Source of the DNA: an uncultured Prevotellaceae bacterium
GTDB lineage: Bacteria; Bacteroidota; Bacteroidia; Bacteroidales; Bacteroidaceae
Reading direction: 5' to 3'
Assembly (NCBI GenBank): GCA_902775605.1
Contig: CACYNE010000051.1
Location: 1-44,294, forward strand
Length of the DNA stretch: 44,294 bases
How positions within the stretch are numbered: the stretch's first letter is position 1; each line of letters begins with the position of its first letter. Under the pieces are notes generated by a model. It was not told the origin of the DNA, made no database searches, and saw only the letters and a program-made list of their open reading frames with translations. Shown here one piece after another: positions 15,011 through 23,601 of this stretch. A program made the translations under genes and the position numbers.

Positions 15011-16014
15011 CGAAAAGACGAATGCCTGCAGAATGGGAACCGCAAAGCATGGTGCAACTGACATGGCCTCACAAGGACACGGACTGGGCGCCTATCCTGC
15101 CTGAGATCACGGCGGTCTATGAGGAGATGGCACGCGAGATCAAAAAGCGCGAGCCCTTGCTCGTCGTGGATGACATCCCGCATAACGACACCTGGGCACG
15201 CGACCACGGCTTCATCACCGTTGAAGAGCTAACAGCCAAAAGCCAACAGCCCGCTCGGCCGAAGGACGCTTGCTACCAACGGGACGCAAGAACAGCCAAC
15301 AGCCATCAGCCCAAAACCCTCCTCGACTTCTGTTTCAACGGCTGGGGCGAGAAGTTCGAGGCGAAGCTCGACAATGCCATCAACCGTCACCTCTACGACC
15401 GGGGACTGGTCAAGGGCACCTACGAGGACCATCTGGACTTTGTCCTTGAGGGCGGCTCGATAGAGAGCGACGGCAAGGGCACCATCTTCACCACGACCTG
15501 CTGTCTGATGGCGCCACACCGCAACCAGCCGCTCACTCAGGCGGAGATTGAGGAGCGCCTGAAGGCGTATCTGGGCGCAGAACGGGTGGTATGGCTCAAC
15601 CACGGCTCACTCATTGGCGATGACACCGACGGACATATCGACACGCTGGTGCGCATCTGTCCCAATGACACCATATTATATACAGGGGGGGATGACGACC
15701 ATCCTGACCTGGCTCTCATGGAACAGGAACTGCAGGCGCTGCGCACCATCGACGGGCGTCCCTATCGCCTGCTGAAGCTCCCCCTGCCCCGTCCCATCTA
15801 TGATGAGGGCGACCGTCTGCCAGCCACCTATACCAATTATCTCATCATCAACGGAGCTGTTCTTGTGCCGACCTATGCGCAACCTGACCTCGACGCCGAG
15901 GCACTCCACATCGTGGGCGACGCCTTCCCCGACAGGGAGATTGTTGGCATCGACTGTAGAGCGGTCATCAAGCAGCACGGCTCCCTCCATTGCTGCACTA
16001 TGCAGTACTATTAA
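15007..16014 (+). CDS. aguA: Agmatine deiminase
   Basis: A 335-residue guanidino-modifying enzyme of the Porphyromonas-type peptidylarginine deiminase family. It turns agmatine into N-carbamoylputrescine and ammonia. Seen: MPAEWEPQSMVQLTWPH, NDTWARDHG (active-site Asp), EGGSIESDG, GHIDTLVRI (catalytic His and Asp) and the C-terminal HGSLHCCTMQYY with catalytic Cys about 329. An insert of about 28 residues (74-102), built from AACAGCCAACAGCC-type words, follows ARDHGFITVEE. The next gene performs the following step, so the pair yields putrescine. Confidence 0.95.
   Translation: MTKRRMPAEWEPQSMVQLTWPHKDTDWAPILPEITAVYEEMAREIKKREPLLVVDDIPHNDTWARDHGFITVEELTAKSQQPARPKDACYQRDARTANSHQPKTLLDFCFNGWGEKFEAKLDNAINRHLYDRGLVKGTYEDHLDFVLEGGSIESDGKGTIFTTTCCLMAPHRNQPLTQAEIEERLKAYLGAERVVWLNHGSLIGDDTDGHIDTLVRICPNDTILYTGGDDDHPDLALMEQELQALRTIDGRPYRLLKLPLPRPIYDEGDRLPATYTNYLIINGAVLVPTYAQPDLDAEALHIVGDAFPDREIVGIDCRAVIKQHGSLHCCTMQYY
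15227..15313. repeat. AACAGCCAAAAGCC repeat insert in aguA
   Basis: GAGCTAACAGCCAAAAGCCAAC at the left and AACAGCCAACAGCCATCAGCCC at the right flank a CGGCCGAAGGACGCTTGC-type core. The reading frame is kept. The words match the ffh-folD spacer at 3481-3545. Confidence 0.8.
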
Positions 16015-16056
16015 AAGGTAAAAGGGTAAAAATCTCAAACCTCAAATCTCAAAAAA

Positions 16057-16911
16057 ATGAAAGTCGGAATCATTCAACAACATAACACAGCGGACATCGC
16101 CGCCAACAAGGCGCGTCTCGCTGAAAAGATACGCCTGCTGGCCCAGCAAGGCGCAGAGCTCATCGTTTTGCAGGAACTGCACAACGGTCTTTATTTCTGT
16201 CAAATAGAGGACGTCAACCTCTTTGACCAGGCAGAACCGATTCCCGGTCCATCGACTGAGTTCTTCGGTGCCCTGGCCAAGGAACTGGGCGTGGTCATCG
16301 TGACCTCCCTGTTTGAGCGTCGCGCCCCGGGCCTCTATCACAACACGGCCGTGGTCCTCGAGAAGGACGGCACCATCGCGGGCAAATACCGCAAGATGCA
16401 CATCCCCGATGACCCGGGCTACTACGAGAAGTTCTACTTCACCCCCGGCGACCTGGGCTTCCAGCCCATCGACACGTCAGTGGGACGCCTCGGCGTACTC
16501 GTCTGCTGGGACCAGTGGTATCCCGAGGCAGCACGTCTGATGGCTCTGGCTGGTGCAGAACTGCTTATCTACCCCACCGCCATTGGCTTCGACCCCAACG
16601 ACACGAAGGATGAACAGGAGCGTCAGCGCATGGCCTGGCAGACGGTACAGCGTGGCCATGCCGTGGCAAACGGACTGCCCGTAGTCACCGTCAACCGTGT
16701 GGGCGACGAGGATGGCGTGCCTTTCTGGGGCACCTCTTTCGTGGCTGGTCCTCAGGGAGAACTCCTCTATGAGGCACCTACTGACCAGGAGGTTGAGACC
16801 ATCATCAATATTGACATGAAACGCTCGGAACAGGTGCGCCGCTGGTGGCCTTTCCTTCGCGACAGACGCATAGAGGCCTACGGCCAGCTCACCGCTCGTT
16901 TCATCGACTAA
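16057..16911 (+). CDS. aguB: N-carbamoylputrescine amidase
   Basis: A 284-residue nitrilase-superfamily enzyme that hydrolyses N-carbamoylputrescine to putrescine, CO2 and ammonia. The catalytic triad is visible: Glu40 (VLQELHNGLYF), Lys113 (KYRKMHIPDD) and Cys150 (VCWDQWYPEAAR). YYEKFYFTPGD and FWGTSFVAGPQGE are typical of this subgroup. Length is normal and there is no insert. The 42-nt gap after aguA is made of short repeats (ATCTCAAACCTCAAATCTCA), another word common between genes in this window. Confidence 0.95.
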   Translation: MKVGIIQQHNTADIAANKARLAEKIRLLAQQGAELIVLQELHNGLYFCQIEDVNLFDQAEPIPGPSTEFFGALAKELGVVIVTSLFERRAPGLYHNTAVVLEKDGTIAGKYRKMHIPDDPGYYEKFYFTPGDLGFQPIDTSVGRLGVLVCWDQWYPEAARLMALAGAELLIYPTAIGFDPNDTKDEQERQRMAWQTVQRGHAVANGLPVVTVNRVGDEDGVPFWGTSFVAGPQGELLYEAPTDQEVETIINIDMKRSEQVRRWWPFLRDRRIEAYGQLTARFID

Positions 16912-16956
16912 GCGTAGAAAAAAGATGGAATACTTGGTGGTTTCGGAATAATGTAG

Positions 16957-16964
16957 TAACTTTG
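16957..16964 (+). promoter_or_regulatory. -7 box (TAACTTTG) before the GHMP kinase gene
   Basis: TAnnTTTG match 9 bp before ATG 16974, with a partial TTGG at the -33 distance. It supports ATG 16974 over any upstream start and suggests a separate transcript from the polyamine genes. Confidence 0.65.
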
Positions 16965-16973
16965 TCGGCCAAA

Positions 16974-18116
16974 ATGAACAATTTTCTATATCATATCTTC
17001 GCGCCATACAGGGTATGCCCCTTGGGAGCGCATGTGGACCACCAGCACGGGCTGGTGACAGGATTCGCCATTGACAAGGGCGTTGACCTGTGGTTTAATG
17101 TGAGTCAGAACGGACACGTACACCTCGAGTCAAAGACCTTCGAGGGGGTCGTGGACTTCGATATTGACGCGCCCTCGCAGGTGAAGGAACAACACTGGGG
17201 CGACTATGCCCGCGGTGCGAAATATGCCTTGAAAAAGCGCTTCGAACTGAAGCGAGGCATCGAAGGCGTCATCCAGGGCAGTCTGCCCGTGGGCGGATTG
17301 AGTTCCAGCGCTGCCGTGCTCATTGCCTATGTGATGGCATTTGCCAAGGCCAACGATATCACCCTGCAGCCTTTCGAGGTGGTGAAGATTGCCTCGGAGG
17401 CGGAACGCGAATATATCGGACTGAACAATGGTCTGCTGGACCAGGCCTGCATCGCCCTGGGTAAGAAGGACGGTCTGCTGTTCCTCGACTGCGACTCCAA
17501 CGACTGGCGCATCATCAAGCGCAACCCCGAGATGCCTGAGTTCGAGATCGGCATTTTCTTCTCTGGCCTCACCCGTTCGCTGGTGAACAGTGATTACAAC
17601 CTACGTGTGTTTGAGTGTAAGACGGCTGCATGGAACATGCTGGCCTACACCGAGCAGCCCCTCAAGACTTTCGACAAGACTTTCCTTCGCGATATTCCCA
17701 AGGCCACCTTTGAGAAGACACGCATTGCCATGCCAGCACGTTTTGCTCGCAGGGCAGAGCACTTCTACTCTGAGTATCGCCGTGTGCGTCAGGGGGTGAC
17801 TGCCTGGGAGACGGGCAACCTGAAGCTCTTCGGCAAACTGAGTTTCGACTCGTGCGAATCGAGCATTCACAACTATGAGTGCGGTTCACCCGAATTGATT
17901 GCCATCTACGAGATTATGCGCTCTCTGCCTGGTGTCTATGGCGGACGCTTCTCGGGCGCTGGCTTCAAAGGTGCATGTATCGCCTTGGTCAATCCCGCAT
18001 ATAAGGAGGAAATAGAGCAGGTGCTCACCAAGCGTTATCTGGAGCAGTTCCCAGAATATGAAAATACCTTCAAGGTGTTCTGGGTAAAGCCGGATGATGG
18101 AGCTCGTTTTGTTTAA
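16974..18116 (+). CDS. GHMP kinase, galacturonokinase-like
   Basis: A 380-residue sugar kinase. The N-terminal FAPYRVCPLGAHVDHQHG closely resembles plant galacturonokinase (PYRICPLGAHIDHQ), which phosphorylates D-galacturonate at C1, rather than bacterial galactokinase. The GHMP motif PVGGLSSSAA (105-114) and the C-terminal FSGAGFKGAC motif are intact. ATG 16974 is chosen because the promoter box lies just before it. Downstream are a sugar nucleotidyltransferase and a UDP-glucuronate 4-epimerase-like enzyme, which fits uronate salvage into UDP-sugars. The exact sugar is inferred. Confidence 0.82.
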   Translation: MNNFLYHIFAPYRVCPLGAHVDHQHGLVTGFAIDKGVDLWFNVSQNGHVHLESKTFEGVVDFDIDAPSQVKEQHWGDYARGAKYALKKRFELKRGIEGVIQGSLPVGGLSSSAAVLIAYVMAFAKANDITLQPFEVVKIASEAEREYIGLNNGLLDQACIALGKKDGLLFLDCDSNDWRIIKRNPEMPEFEIGIFFSGLTRSLVNSDYNLRVFECKTAAWNMLAYTEQPLKTFDKTFLRDIPKATFEKTRIAMPARFARRAEHFYSEYRRVRQGVTAWETGNLKLFGKLSFDSCESSIHNYECGSPELIAIYEIMRSLPGVYGGRFSGAGFKGACIALVNPAYKEEIEQVLTKRYLEQFPEYENTFKVFWVKPDDGARFV

Positions 18117-18145
18117 CGAACACGGATTAAACGGATAATACGGAT
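18113..18145. repeat. CACGGATTAAACGGAT repeat, left of the GxxExxY gene
   Basis: TTTAACGAACACGGATTAAACGG and ATACGGAT begin at the kinase stop. The same TTTAACGAACACRGAT word begins at the stop of the GxxExxY gene (18515) and again at 18600. Confidence 0.75.
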
Positions 18146-18517
18146 ATGTTGCTATACAGTGACCTTACTTATGCAATCAACGGAGCTGCGTTCCATGTTT
18201 ACAACAAGCTTGGTCACGGCTTCCTTGAAGCAGTGTATCAGGAAGCACTGGAAATAGAATTCCAGAGACGCAATATTCCGTATGAGCGAGAGAAAGAACT
18301 AAAGATAACTTACGATGGTGTTGAGTTAAAACAAACTTACAAAGCAGATTTTGTCTGCTATGGAAAGATAATCATAGAACTGAAGGCGGTAAGCGCATTG
18401 GATGACGCTCATCGTTCTCAGGTCTATAATTACCTTCATGCCACAGGCTTTAAGCTTGGTTTACTCTACAACTTCGGATACTCCGATGAACTTGAAAAAG
18501 AAAGAATAGTAGTTTAA
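18146..18517 (+). CDS. GxxExxY protein
   Basis: A 123-residue protein of the GxxExxY family (PD-(D/E)XK nuclease-like fold). The family motif is exact: Gly25, Glu28, Tyr31 in GHGFLEAVY. KADFVC plus IIIELKAV supply the Asp and Glu-x-Lys of a possible nuclease site. Its role is unknown; members are often found as lone genes in intergenic repeat regions. Here it sits between two sugar-activation genes, bracketed on both sides by CACGGAT repeats, so it looks like an inserted cassette rather than a pathway member. Confidence 0.88.
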   Translation: MLLYSDLTYAINGAAFHVYNKLGHGFLEAVYQEALEIEFQRRNIPYEREKELKITYDGVELKQTYKADFVCYGKIIIELKAVSALDDAHRSQVYNYLHATGFKLGLLYNFGYSDELEKERIVV

Positions 18518-18660
18518 CGAACACAGATCTTACGGATATACACAGATAATCCGTTCAATCCGAGTCATCCGTGGTCAAATAAAAAAGAAAAAATAGTAGT
18601 TTAGCGAACACGGATCTTACGGATCAATCCGAGTCATCCGTGGTCAAATAAAAAAGAAAA
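18515..18660. repeat. Duplicated CACGGAT repeat block, right of the GxxExxY gene
   Basis: Two imperfect copies of AATAGTAGTTTARCGAACAC plus RGATCTTACGGAT and CAATCCGAGTCATCCGTGG. They start at about 18505 (inside the gene's last codons) and at about 18592. The second copy repeats the gene's last codons followed by its flank, showing that the 3' end of the gene was duplicated together with the repeat. Confidence 0.8.
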
Positions 18661-18662
18661 AA

Positions 18663-19397
18663 ATGAAATGTGTTGTAATTGCGGCGGGATACGCCACGAG
18701 GCTTGGAGAGTTGACTAAGAACTTCCCGAAGCCATTGCTGAAGATAGGTGAGAATACTATTTTGGGAAGAATGTTGGATGATATCGATCAGATTCCCGAG
18801 ATAGATGAGCATATTATCATCACAAACCATAAGTTTGCAGGCATCTTTGAAGACTGGAAAAAGGACCTGCACTACACCAAGCCCATCACCATCGTTGACG
18901 ATGGCACAGAGACCAACGACACCCGTCTGGGAGCCGTGTGCGACTTGCTCTTTGCCATGGAGAAACTGCACATTGACGATGACCTGCTGGTAGTAGCGGC
19001 CGACAACCTGCTCTTCTTCTCGTTCCAGGAGTTTGTGGACTTTGCCAAGCAGAAGCAGACATCCTGCATCATGTGTCACGAGCAGCCTTCCATAGAGAAG
19101 CTGCAGCGCACAGGCGTGGTGGAGCTCGATGCTGACAACAAGGTGCTGGGCATGGAAGAGAAGCCACAGGTGCCGAAGAGTCACTGGGCCGTTCCACCTT
19201 TTTATATATATAATAAGAAAGACCTCGACCTGGTGCGCCACTCCGTAGAGAATGGCTGCGGCAAGGACGCCCCCGGCAACCTGGCCCATTATATGGTGGA
19301 GCACACCACCATGCATGCCTGGCCAATGAGTGCCGGCAGATTCGATATCGGCAGCCTCGATACCTATTATGAGGCCGTGGAGAAATATGGAAAATAA
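18663..19397 (+). CDS. Sugar-phosphate nucleotidyltransferase
   Basis: A 244-residue NTP_transferase-type enzyme. The signature CVVIAAGYATRLGELTKNFPKPLLKI binds the nucleotide. LLVVAADNLLF carries the metal-site Asp and VLGMEEKP the sugar-phosphate contact. Such enzymes join a sugar-1-phosphate to an NTP. With a galacturonokinase-like gene upstream and an epimerase 11 nt downstream, a uronate-1-phosphate substrate is plausible but not shown; glucose- or other hexose-1-phosphate remains possible. Confidence 0.85.
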   Translation: MKCVVIAAGYATRLGELTKNFPKPLLKIGENTILGRMLDDIDQIPEIDEHIIITNHKFAGIFEDWKKDLHYTKPITIVDDGTETNDTRLGAVCDLLFAMEKLHIDDDLLVVAADNLLFFSFQEFVDFAKQKQTSCIMCHEQPSIEKLQRTGVVELDADNKVLGMEEKPQVPKSHWAVPPFYIYNKKDLDLVRHSVENGCGKDAPGNLAHYMVEHTTMHAWPMSAGRFDIGSLDTYYEAVEKYGK

Positions 19398-19408
19398 CAA
19401 CATGAAAT

Positions 19409-20464
19409 ATGGAAAAAATTAATCTGAACAATAAGACCATCCTGGTCACTGGAGCTGCCGGATTCATTGGCAGTAATCTGGTCAAGCGCCTTCAGAGCGA
19501 TCTCACGGGTGCCACCATCATCGGCATCGACAACATGAACAACTATTACGATGTTGCACTCAAGGAATATCGCCTCAAGGAACTTGACAACATCCAGGCG
19601 GGTAACACCTGGTCGTTCGTCAAAGGCGACATTGCCAACAAGGAGACGATTGACAGTCTGTTCAAGCAATACCACTTTGACGTGGTGGTCAACCTGGCTG
19701 CTCAGGCTGGTGTGCGCTATAGCATCACCAATCCGGATGCCTATATCCAGAGCAACCTCATTGGCTTCTACAACATCCTGGAGGCCTGTCGCAACCATCC
19801 CGTGGAGCATCTGGTATATGCCTCGTCCAGTTCGGTATATGGCGGCAACAAGAAGGTTCCCTTCTCTACCGACGACCGCGTGGATAATCCCGTGTCGCTC
19901 TATGCTGCCACGAAGAAGAGCAACGAGCTCATGGCCCACTGCTATTCCAAACTCTATAACATCCCCTCAACGGGACTGCGATTCTTCACGGTATATGGTC
20001 CTGCAGGACGACCTGATATGGCTTACTTCGGCTTTACCAATAAGTTGCTAAAGGGCGAGACCATACAGATTTACAACTTCGGCAACTGCCGTCGCGACTT
20101 TACCTATGTGGACGATATCGTAGAGGGCATCGTGCGTGTGATGCAGGGGGCTCCTGAGCGCAAGAAGGGTGAGGACGGTCTGCCCATTCCGCCCTATGCT
20201 GTCTATAACATCGGCGGTGGTCAGCCAGAGAACCTGCTGGACTTCGTCAACATCCTTCAGGAAGAGCTTGTTCGTGCGGGTGTCCTGCCACAAGACTTTG
20301 ACTTTGAAGCACATAAACAACTGGTTCCCATGCAGCCCGGCGACGTGCCCACAACCTATGCCGATGCCACGGCTTTGGAACGTGATTTTGGTTTCACACC
20401 AAAGATTACCCTCCGCGAAGGACTGCGTCATTTCGCTGAGTGGTATGCAAAGTTCTACAAATAA
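19409..20464 (+). CDS. UDP-glucuronate 4-epimerase-like NAD-dependent epimerase
   Basis: A 351-residue extended short-chain dehydrogenase. NAD-binding motif VTGAAGFIGSNLVKRL, catalytic SSSSVYGGN with YAATK (Tyr-x-x-x-Lys), and RFFTVYGPAGRPDMA. The latter and the long NYYD-x-x-L-K-xY-R segment near residue 45 match UDP-glucuronate 4-epimerases more than UDP-glucose 4-epimerases. It would interconvert UDP-glucuronate and UDP-galacturonate, feeding the polysaccharide export genes that follow. Confidence 0.88.
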   Translation: MEKINLNNKTILVTGAAGFIGSNLVKRLQSDLTGATIIGIDNMNNYYDVALKEYRLKELDNIQAGNTWSFVKGDIANKETIDSLFKQYHFDVVVNLAAQAGVRYSITNPDAYIQSNLIGFYNILEACRNHPVEHLVYASSSSVYGGNKKVPFSTDDRVDNPVSLYAATKKSNELMAHCYSKLYNIPSTGLRFFTVYGPAGRPDMAYFGFTNKLLKGETIQIYNFGNCRRDFTYVDDIVEGIVRVMQGAPERKKGEDGLPIPPYAVYNIGGGQPENLLDFVNILQEELVRAGVLPQDFDFEAHKQLVPMQPGDVPTTYADATALERDFGFTPKITLREGLRHFAEWYAKFYK

Positions 20465-20487
20465 AACGCATATTTCTTACAAAATCC

Positions 20488-20518
20488 TTTGTCAGTTGTG
20501 AAATTATTTGTACCTTTG
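20488..20518 (+). promoter_or_regulatory. Promoter (TTTG-N19-TACCTTTG) of the polysaccharide export operon
   Basis: TTTG at 20488-20491, exactly 19 nt, then TACCTTTG at 20511-20518: the fullest consensus match in the window, about 40 nt before the wzc-like ATG. Confidence 0.8.
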
Positions 20519-20558
20519 CACCGATTGTACGAATTCAAAAGAAAAACAAAAAGATATT

Positions 20559-23126
20559 ATGTTAGAAGAAAAGAAAGCAAACCTTACTGAAAACGAGCAG
20601 TTATTGAATGCAGAAACCGACCCCCAGTCGTGGTTTTCCTTTCAAAACATTTATGCTACTCTCATACTGAATTGGCAATGGTTCTTGCTTACCATGTTCA
20701 TTTTCTTGTGTGGCGCATTGCTTTATCTTCGCTACACAGCGCCGACCTATTCTGTGTCAGCACGCATGCTGATCAAGGAAGATAAGAACGCTACTCGTCG
20801 CAACGCAACGAATATGCTGGCCAGCATGCAGGACCTGGGCTTTATGACCAATTCTGTAGGTTTGGAGAACGAGATGGAGATTCTGCAGTCAAACCTCCTG
20901 CTTCGTGATGCTGTGATAGACCTGAAGCTTTATTCTGAGTATTTCCGTAAAGGCTATGTCAAGAAAAATCTGGTTTATGGCACGCAGCCTATCAATGTTG
21001 ACATTGACAGTACCAGCCTCAAACGTTTTGATCAGATGATGCTGGATGAGATGCGTAGCATCGAGTTGCAGTATGCTCGCAATGGAAAGATTATTGAGGT
21101 GACAGGTTCTCTGCTTAATAATGGCAAGCCCATTCATAGCTTCACTACAAAGATTAAGAATCTCCCCGCCACCTTGCAGACAGCCTATGGTACTTTGACT
21201 TTCTCAAGAAACATTTTATCTACCCCAGACAGCATTGAAGGCACATGGATTGTAAAGGTCGTACCTCCTCTGTCTGTGGCTCGTAAGTATCTCAACGCTA
21301 TGAACGTGGCTGCTACCTCAAAGCAGACCGATATTGCAGAGATCACCCTTAATGATGCCAACTACAAGCGTGGTATTGATTTCCTGAGAGCCCTGGTGAA
21401 CTGCTACAACCGTCAGGCCAATGCCGACAAGAACGAGGTTGCCCTCAAGACTGAGGAGTTTATCAACGAGCGTATTGAGAAAATCAATGAGGAGCTGGGT
21501 AACACCGAAAGCAGACTGGAGAACTATAAGAGAGCCAACGAGGTGGTAAACCTGCAATTGGATGCCACTCAATCACTTCAGATGACCAACAACTATTCTA
21601 CCAAGTTGGCCGAAGCCACCTCACAGATTCAGTTGCTCGACTATCTGCGTCTGTATGTGGACAACCCCATCAACCAGTATAGCATCATCCCCTCTAACGT
21701 AGGTATGACCGATGCTGCCTCTACTGCCCTGATTACCAGTTACAACCAGCGCGTACAGGAGCGTAACCGCTTCCTGCAGACTGCAAGTAGCAACTCACCT
21801 CAGGTGCAGACCCTGACAGCCACACTGGATCAGTTGAAGAACTCTATTCTGAGTGCTTTGACGCAGGCTCGCCGTACGGCTGAGATTCAGCGCAAGACCA
21901 TTCAGGATCAGTACAGCAAGTACCAGTCACGTATCGGCAAATCTCCTGAGCAGGAGCGTATCCTGACAGAGATTGGACGTCAGCAGGAGGTTCGTTCTGG
22001 CCTTTACCTGATGCTGTTGCAGAAACGTGAGGAGAACAGTATCTCACTGGCTGCTACTGCCGATAAGGGCAAACTCATTGACGAGCCCCAGTACATGGGT
22101 CAGGTGAGCCCCAAGCGCTCTATCATCCTGCTCGCAGCACTTATTCTGGGCTTTGCATTGCCCTTATGCGTGCTCTTCCTCCTGAGCTTCTTCCGCTATC
22201 GTATTGAGGGTCGTGACGATGTCATGAAACTCACCACCCTGCCCATCATCGCTGATGTGCCCGTGGCCAGCGAGAGCGTTAAGTCTGTTGCAGGCATCGT
22301 GGTGCAGGCTAACAAGAACAACCAGATTGACGAGATATTCCGCTCTTTGCGTACGAATATCCAGTTCATGATGAAGGAAGACGAGCAGGTGATTCTCTTC
22401 ACCTCGTCAACCTCTGGTGAGGGTAAGACCTTCCTGGCAGCCAACCTGGCTGTGTCATTCGCCCTGCTGGGCAAGAAGGTAGTCCTCTGCGGACTTGATA
22501 TCCGTAAGCCTGCCCTGGGTAAGCTCTTCAACCTGAGTGACCGTAAGGTTGGTGCTACGGCATTGTTAGCAAAGAATAAGGTTACTCTTGAGGACGTACG
22601 TTCACAGATCTCTGCCTCTGGCGTTAACGACAACCTGGATCTTCTCTTGGCTGGTCCTGTGCCTCCCAACCCCACTGAGTTGCTGGCCCGTCAGAACCTG
22701 TCTGACACCATTGAGATCCTGAAGAAGGAGTACGACTATATCATCCTCGATACCGCACCTGTTGGTCTGGTGGCCGATACCCTGCAGATTGCCAAGTATG
22801 CCAATGTCAGCTGCTTCGTCTGCCGTGCCGACTACACCCCGAAGGCCAACCTGGGCATCATCAACGGTCTCCACACCGAGAACAAGCTGCCTAATGCTTG
22901 CATCGTCCTCAACGGCGTTGACATGTCGAAGAAGAAGTATGGCTACTACTACGGCTATGGCAAGTACGGTAAGTACGGACGCTATGGTTACAGCCGCTAT
23001 GGCTACGGTAAGTACGGCTATGGACGTTATGGCTATGGTAAGTATGGTTATGGCAACTACGGCAGCTATGGAAACTATGCCGATTCTCGCTATAGCAATA
23101 AGGAAGACAACAGTATTAAGAAGTAA
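20559..23126 (+). CDS. Wzc-type polysaccharide co-polymerase and tyrosine autokinase
   Basis: An 855-residue inner-membrane protein controlling capsule or exopolysaccharide chain length. ATG 20559 is preferred because it follows the promoter. TM1 is about 43-60 (FLLTMFIFLCGALLYL), then a periplasmic Wzz domain with coiled coil about 310-500, TM2 about 517-545, then a BY-kinase: Walker A SGEGKTF (about 620), A' LCGLDIRKPALG, Walker B YIILDTAPV (about 727). The tail, residues about 790-848, holds 21 tyrosines, mostly as YGYGKYG-type repeats; these are the expected autophosphorylation sites. A HAD gene follows after 3 nt. Confidence 0.95.
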   Translation: MLEEKKANLTENEQLLNAETDPQSWFSFQNIYATLILNWQWFLLTMFIFLCGALLYLRYTAPTYSVSARMLIKEDKNATRRNATNMLASMQDLGFMTNSVGLENEMEILQSNLLLRDAVIDLKLYSEYFRKGYVKKNLVYGTQPINVDIDSTSLKRFDQMMLDEMRSIELQYARNGKIIEVTGSLLNNGKPIHSFTTKIKNLPATLQTAYGTLTFSRNILSTPDSIEGTWIVKVVPPLSVARKYLNAMNVAATSKQTDIAEITLNDANYKRGIDFLRALVNCYNRQANADKNEVALKTEEFINERIEKINEELGNTESRLENYKRANEVVNLQLDATQSLQMTNNYSTKLAEATSQIQLLDYLRLYVDNPINQYSIIPSNVGMTDAASTALITSYNQRVQERNRFLQTASSNSPQVQTLTATLDQLKNSILSALTQARRTAEIQRKTIQDQYSKYQSRIGKSPEQERILTEIGRQQEVRSGLYLMLLQKREENSISLAATADKGKLIDEPQYMGQVSPKRSIILLAALILGFALPLCVLFLLSFFRYRIEGRDDVMKLTTLPIIADVPVASESVKSVAGIVVQANKNNQIDEIFRSLRTNIQFMMKEDEQVILFTSSTSGEGKTFLAANLAVSFALLGKKVVLCGLDIRKPALGKLFNLSDRKVGATALLAKNKVTLEDVRSQISASGVNDNLDLLLAGPVPPNPTELLARQNLSDTIEILKKEYDYIILDTAPVGLVADTLQIAKYANVSCFVCRADYTPKANLGIINGLHTENKLPNACIVLNGVDMSKKKYGYYYGYGKYGKYGRYGYSRYGYGKYGYGRYGYGKYGYGNYGSYGNYADSRYSNKEDNSIKK

Positions 23127-23129
23127 GAT

Positions 23130-23564
23130 ATGATTATTGCAGTTGATTTTGACGGCACTATTGTAGAACATCGCTATCCTCAGATTGGCGAGGAGATACC
23201 TTTTGCCGTTGAGACGCTTAAGATGCTGGTTCGCGACCGCCACAAGCTCATCCTCTGGTCTGTCCGTGAGGGTGAACTGCTTGAGGAGGCTGTCAACTGG
23301 TGCCGTGAGCGCGGACTGGAGTTCTATGCCGTCAACCGCGACTATCCCGAGGAGACTGTAGATAACAACCCCCATTTCTCGCGCAAGCTCAAGGTCGATC
23401 TCTTTATTGACGATCGTAATCTGGGAGGTTTGCCCGACTGGGGTACTATCTATCGCATGATCACGCATCACAAGAAGTGGCATCACCTCATTGACGAAGC
23501 GGGTCGTACCTCTCTCGAAGATTACACACCCCCAAAGAACAAAAAACGCTGGTGGCAGTTTTAA
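23130..23564 (+). CDS. HAD-superfamily hydrolase
   Basis: A 144-residue HAD protein. Motif I IAVDFDGTIVEHRYP holds the nucleophile Asp6 and Asp8; motif II is LWSVRE and motif IV LFIDDRNLGGL. There is no large cap domain. The phosphatase-like chemistry is clear but the substrate is not. Similar small HAD genes occur in Bacteroides polysaccharide loci. It lies 3 nt after the wzc-like gene and 37 nt before the export gene, so it is part of that operon. Confidence 0.85.
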   Translation: MIIAVDFDGTIVEHRYPQIGEEIPFAVETLKMLVRDRHKLILWSVREGELLEEAVNWCRERGLEFYAVNRDYPEETVDNNPHFSRKLKVDLFIDDRNLGGLPDWGTIYRMITHHKKWHHLIDEAGRTSLEDYTPPKNKKRWWQF

Positions 23565-23601
23565 ACTGCATAATTATTGAACAAAATCTCTATTAGTTAA
23601 T

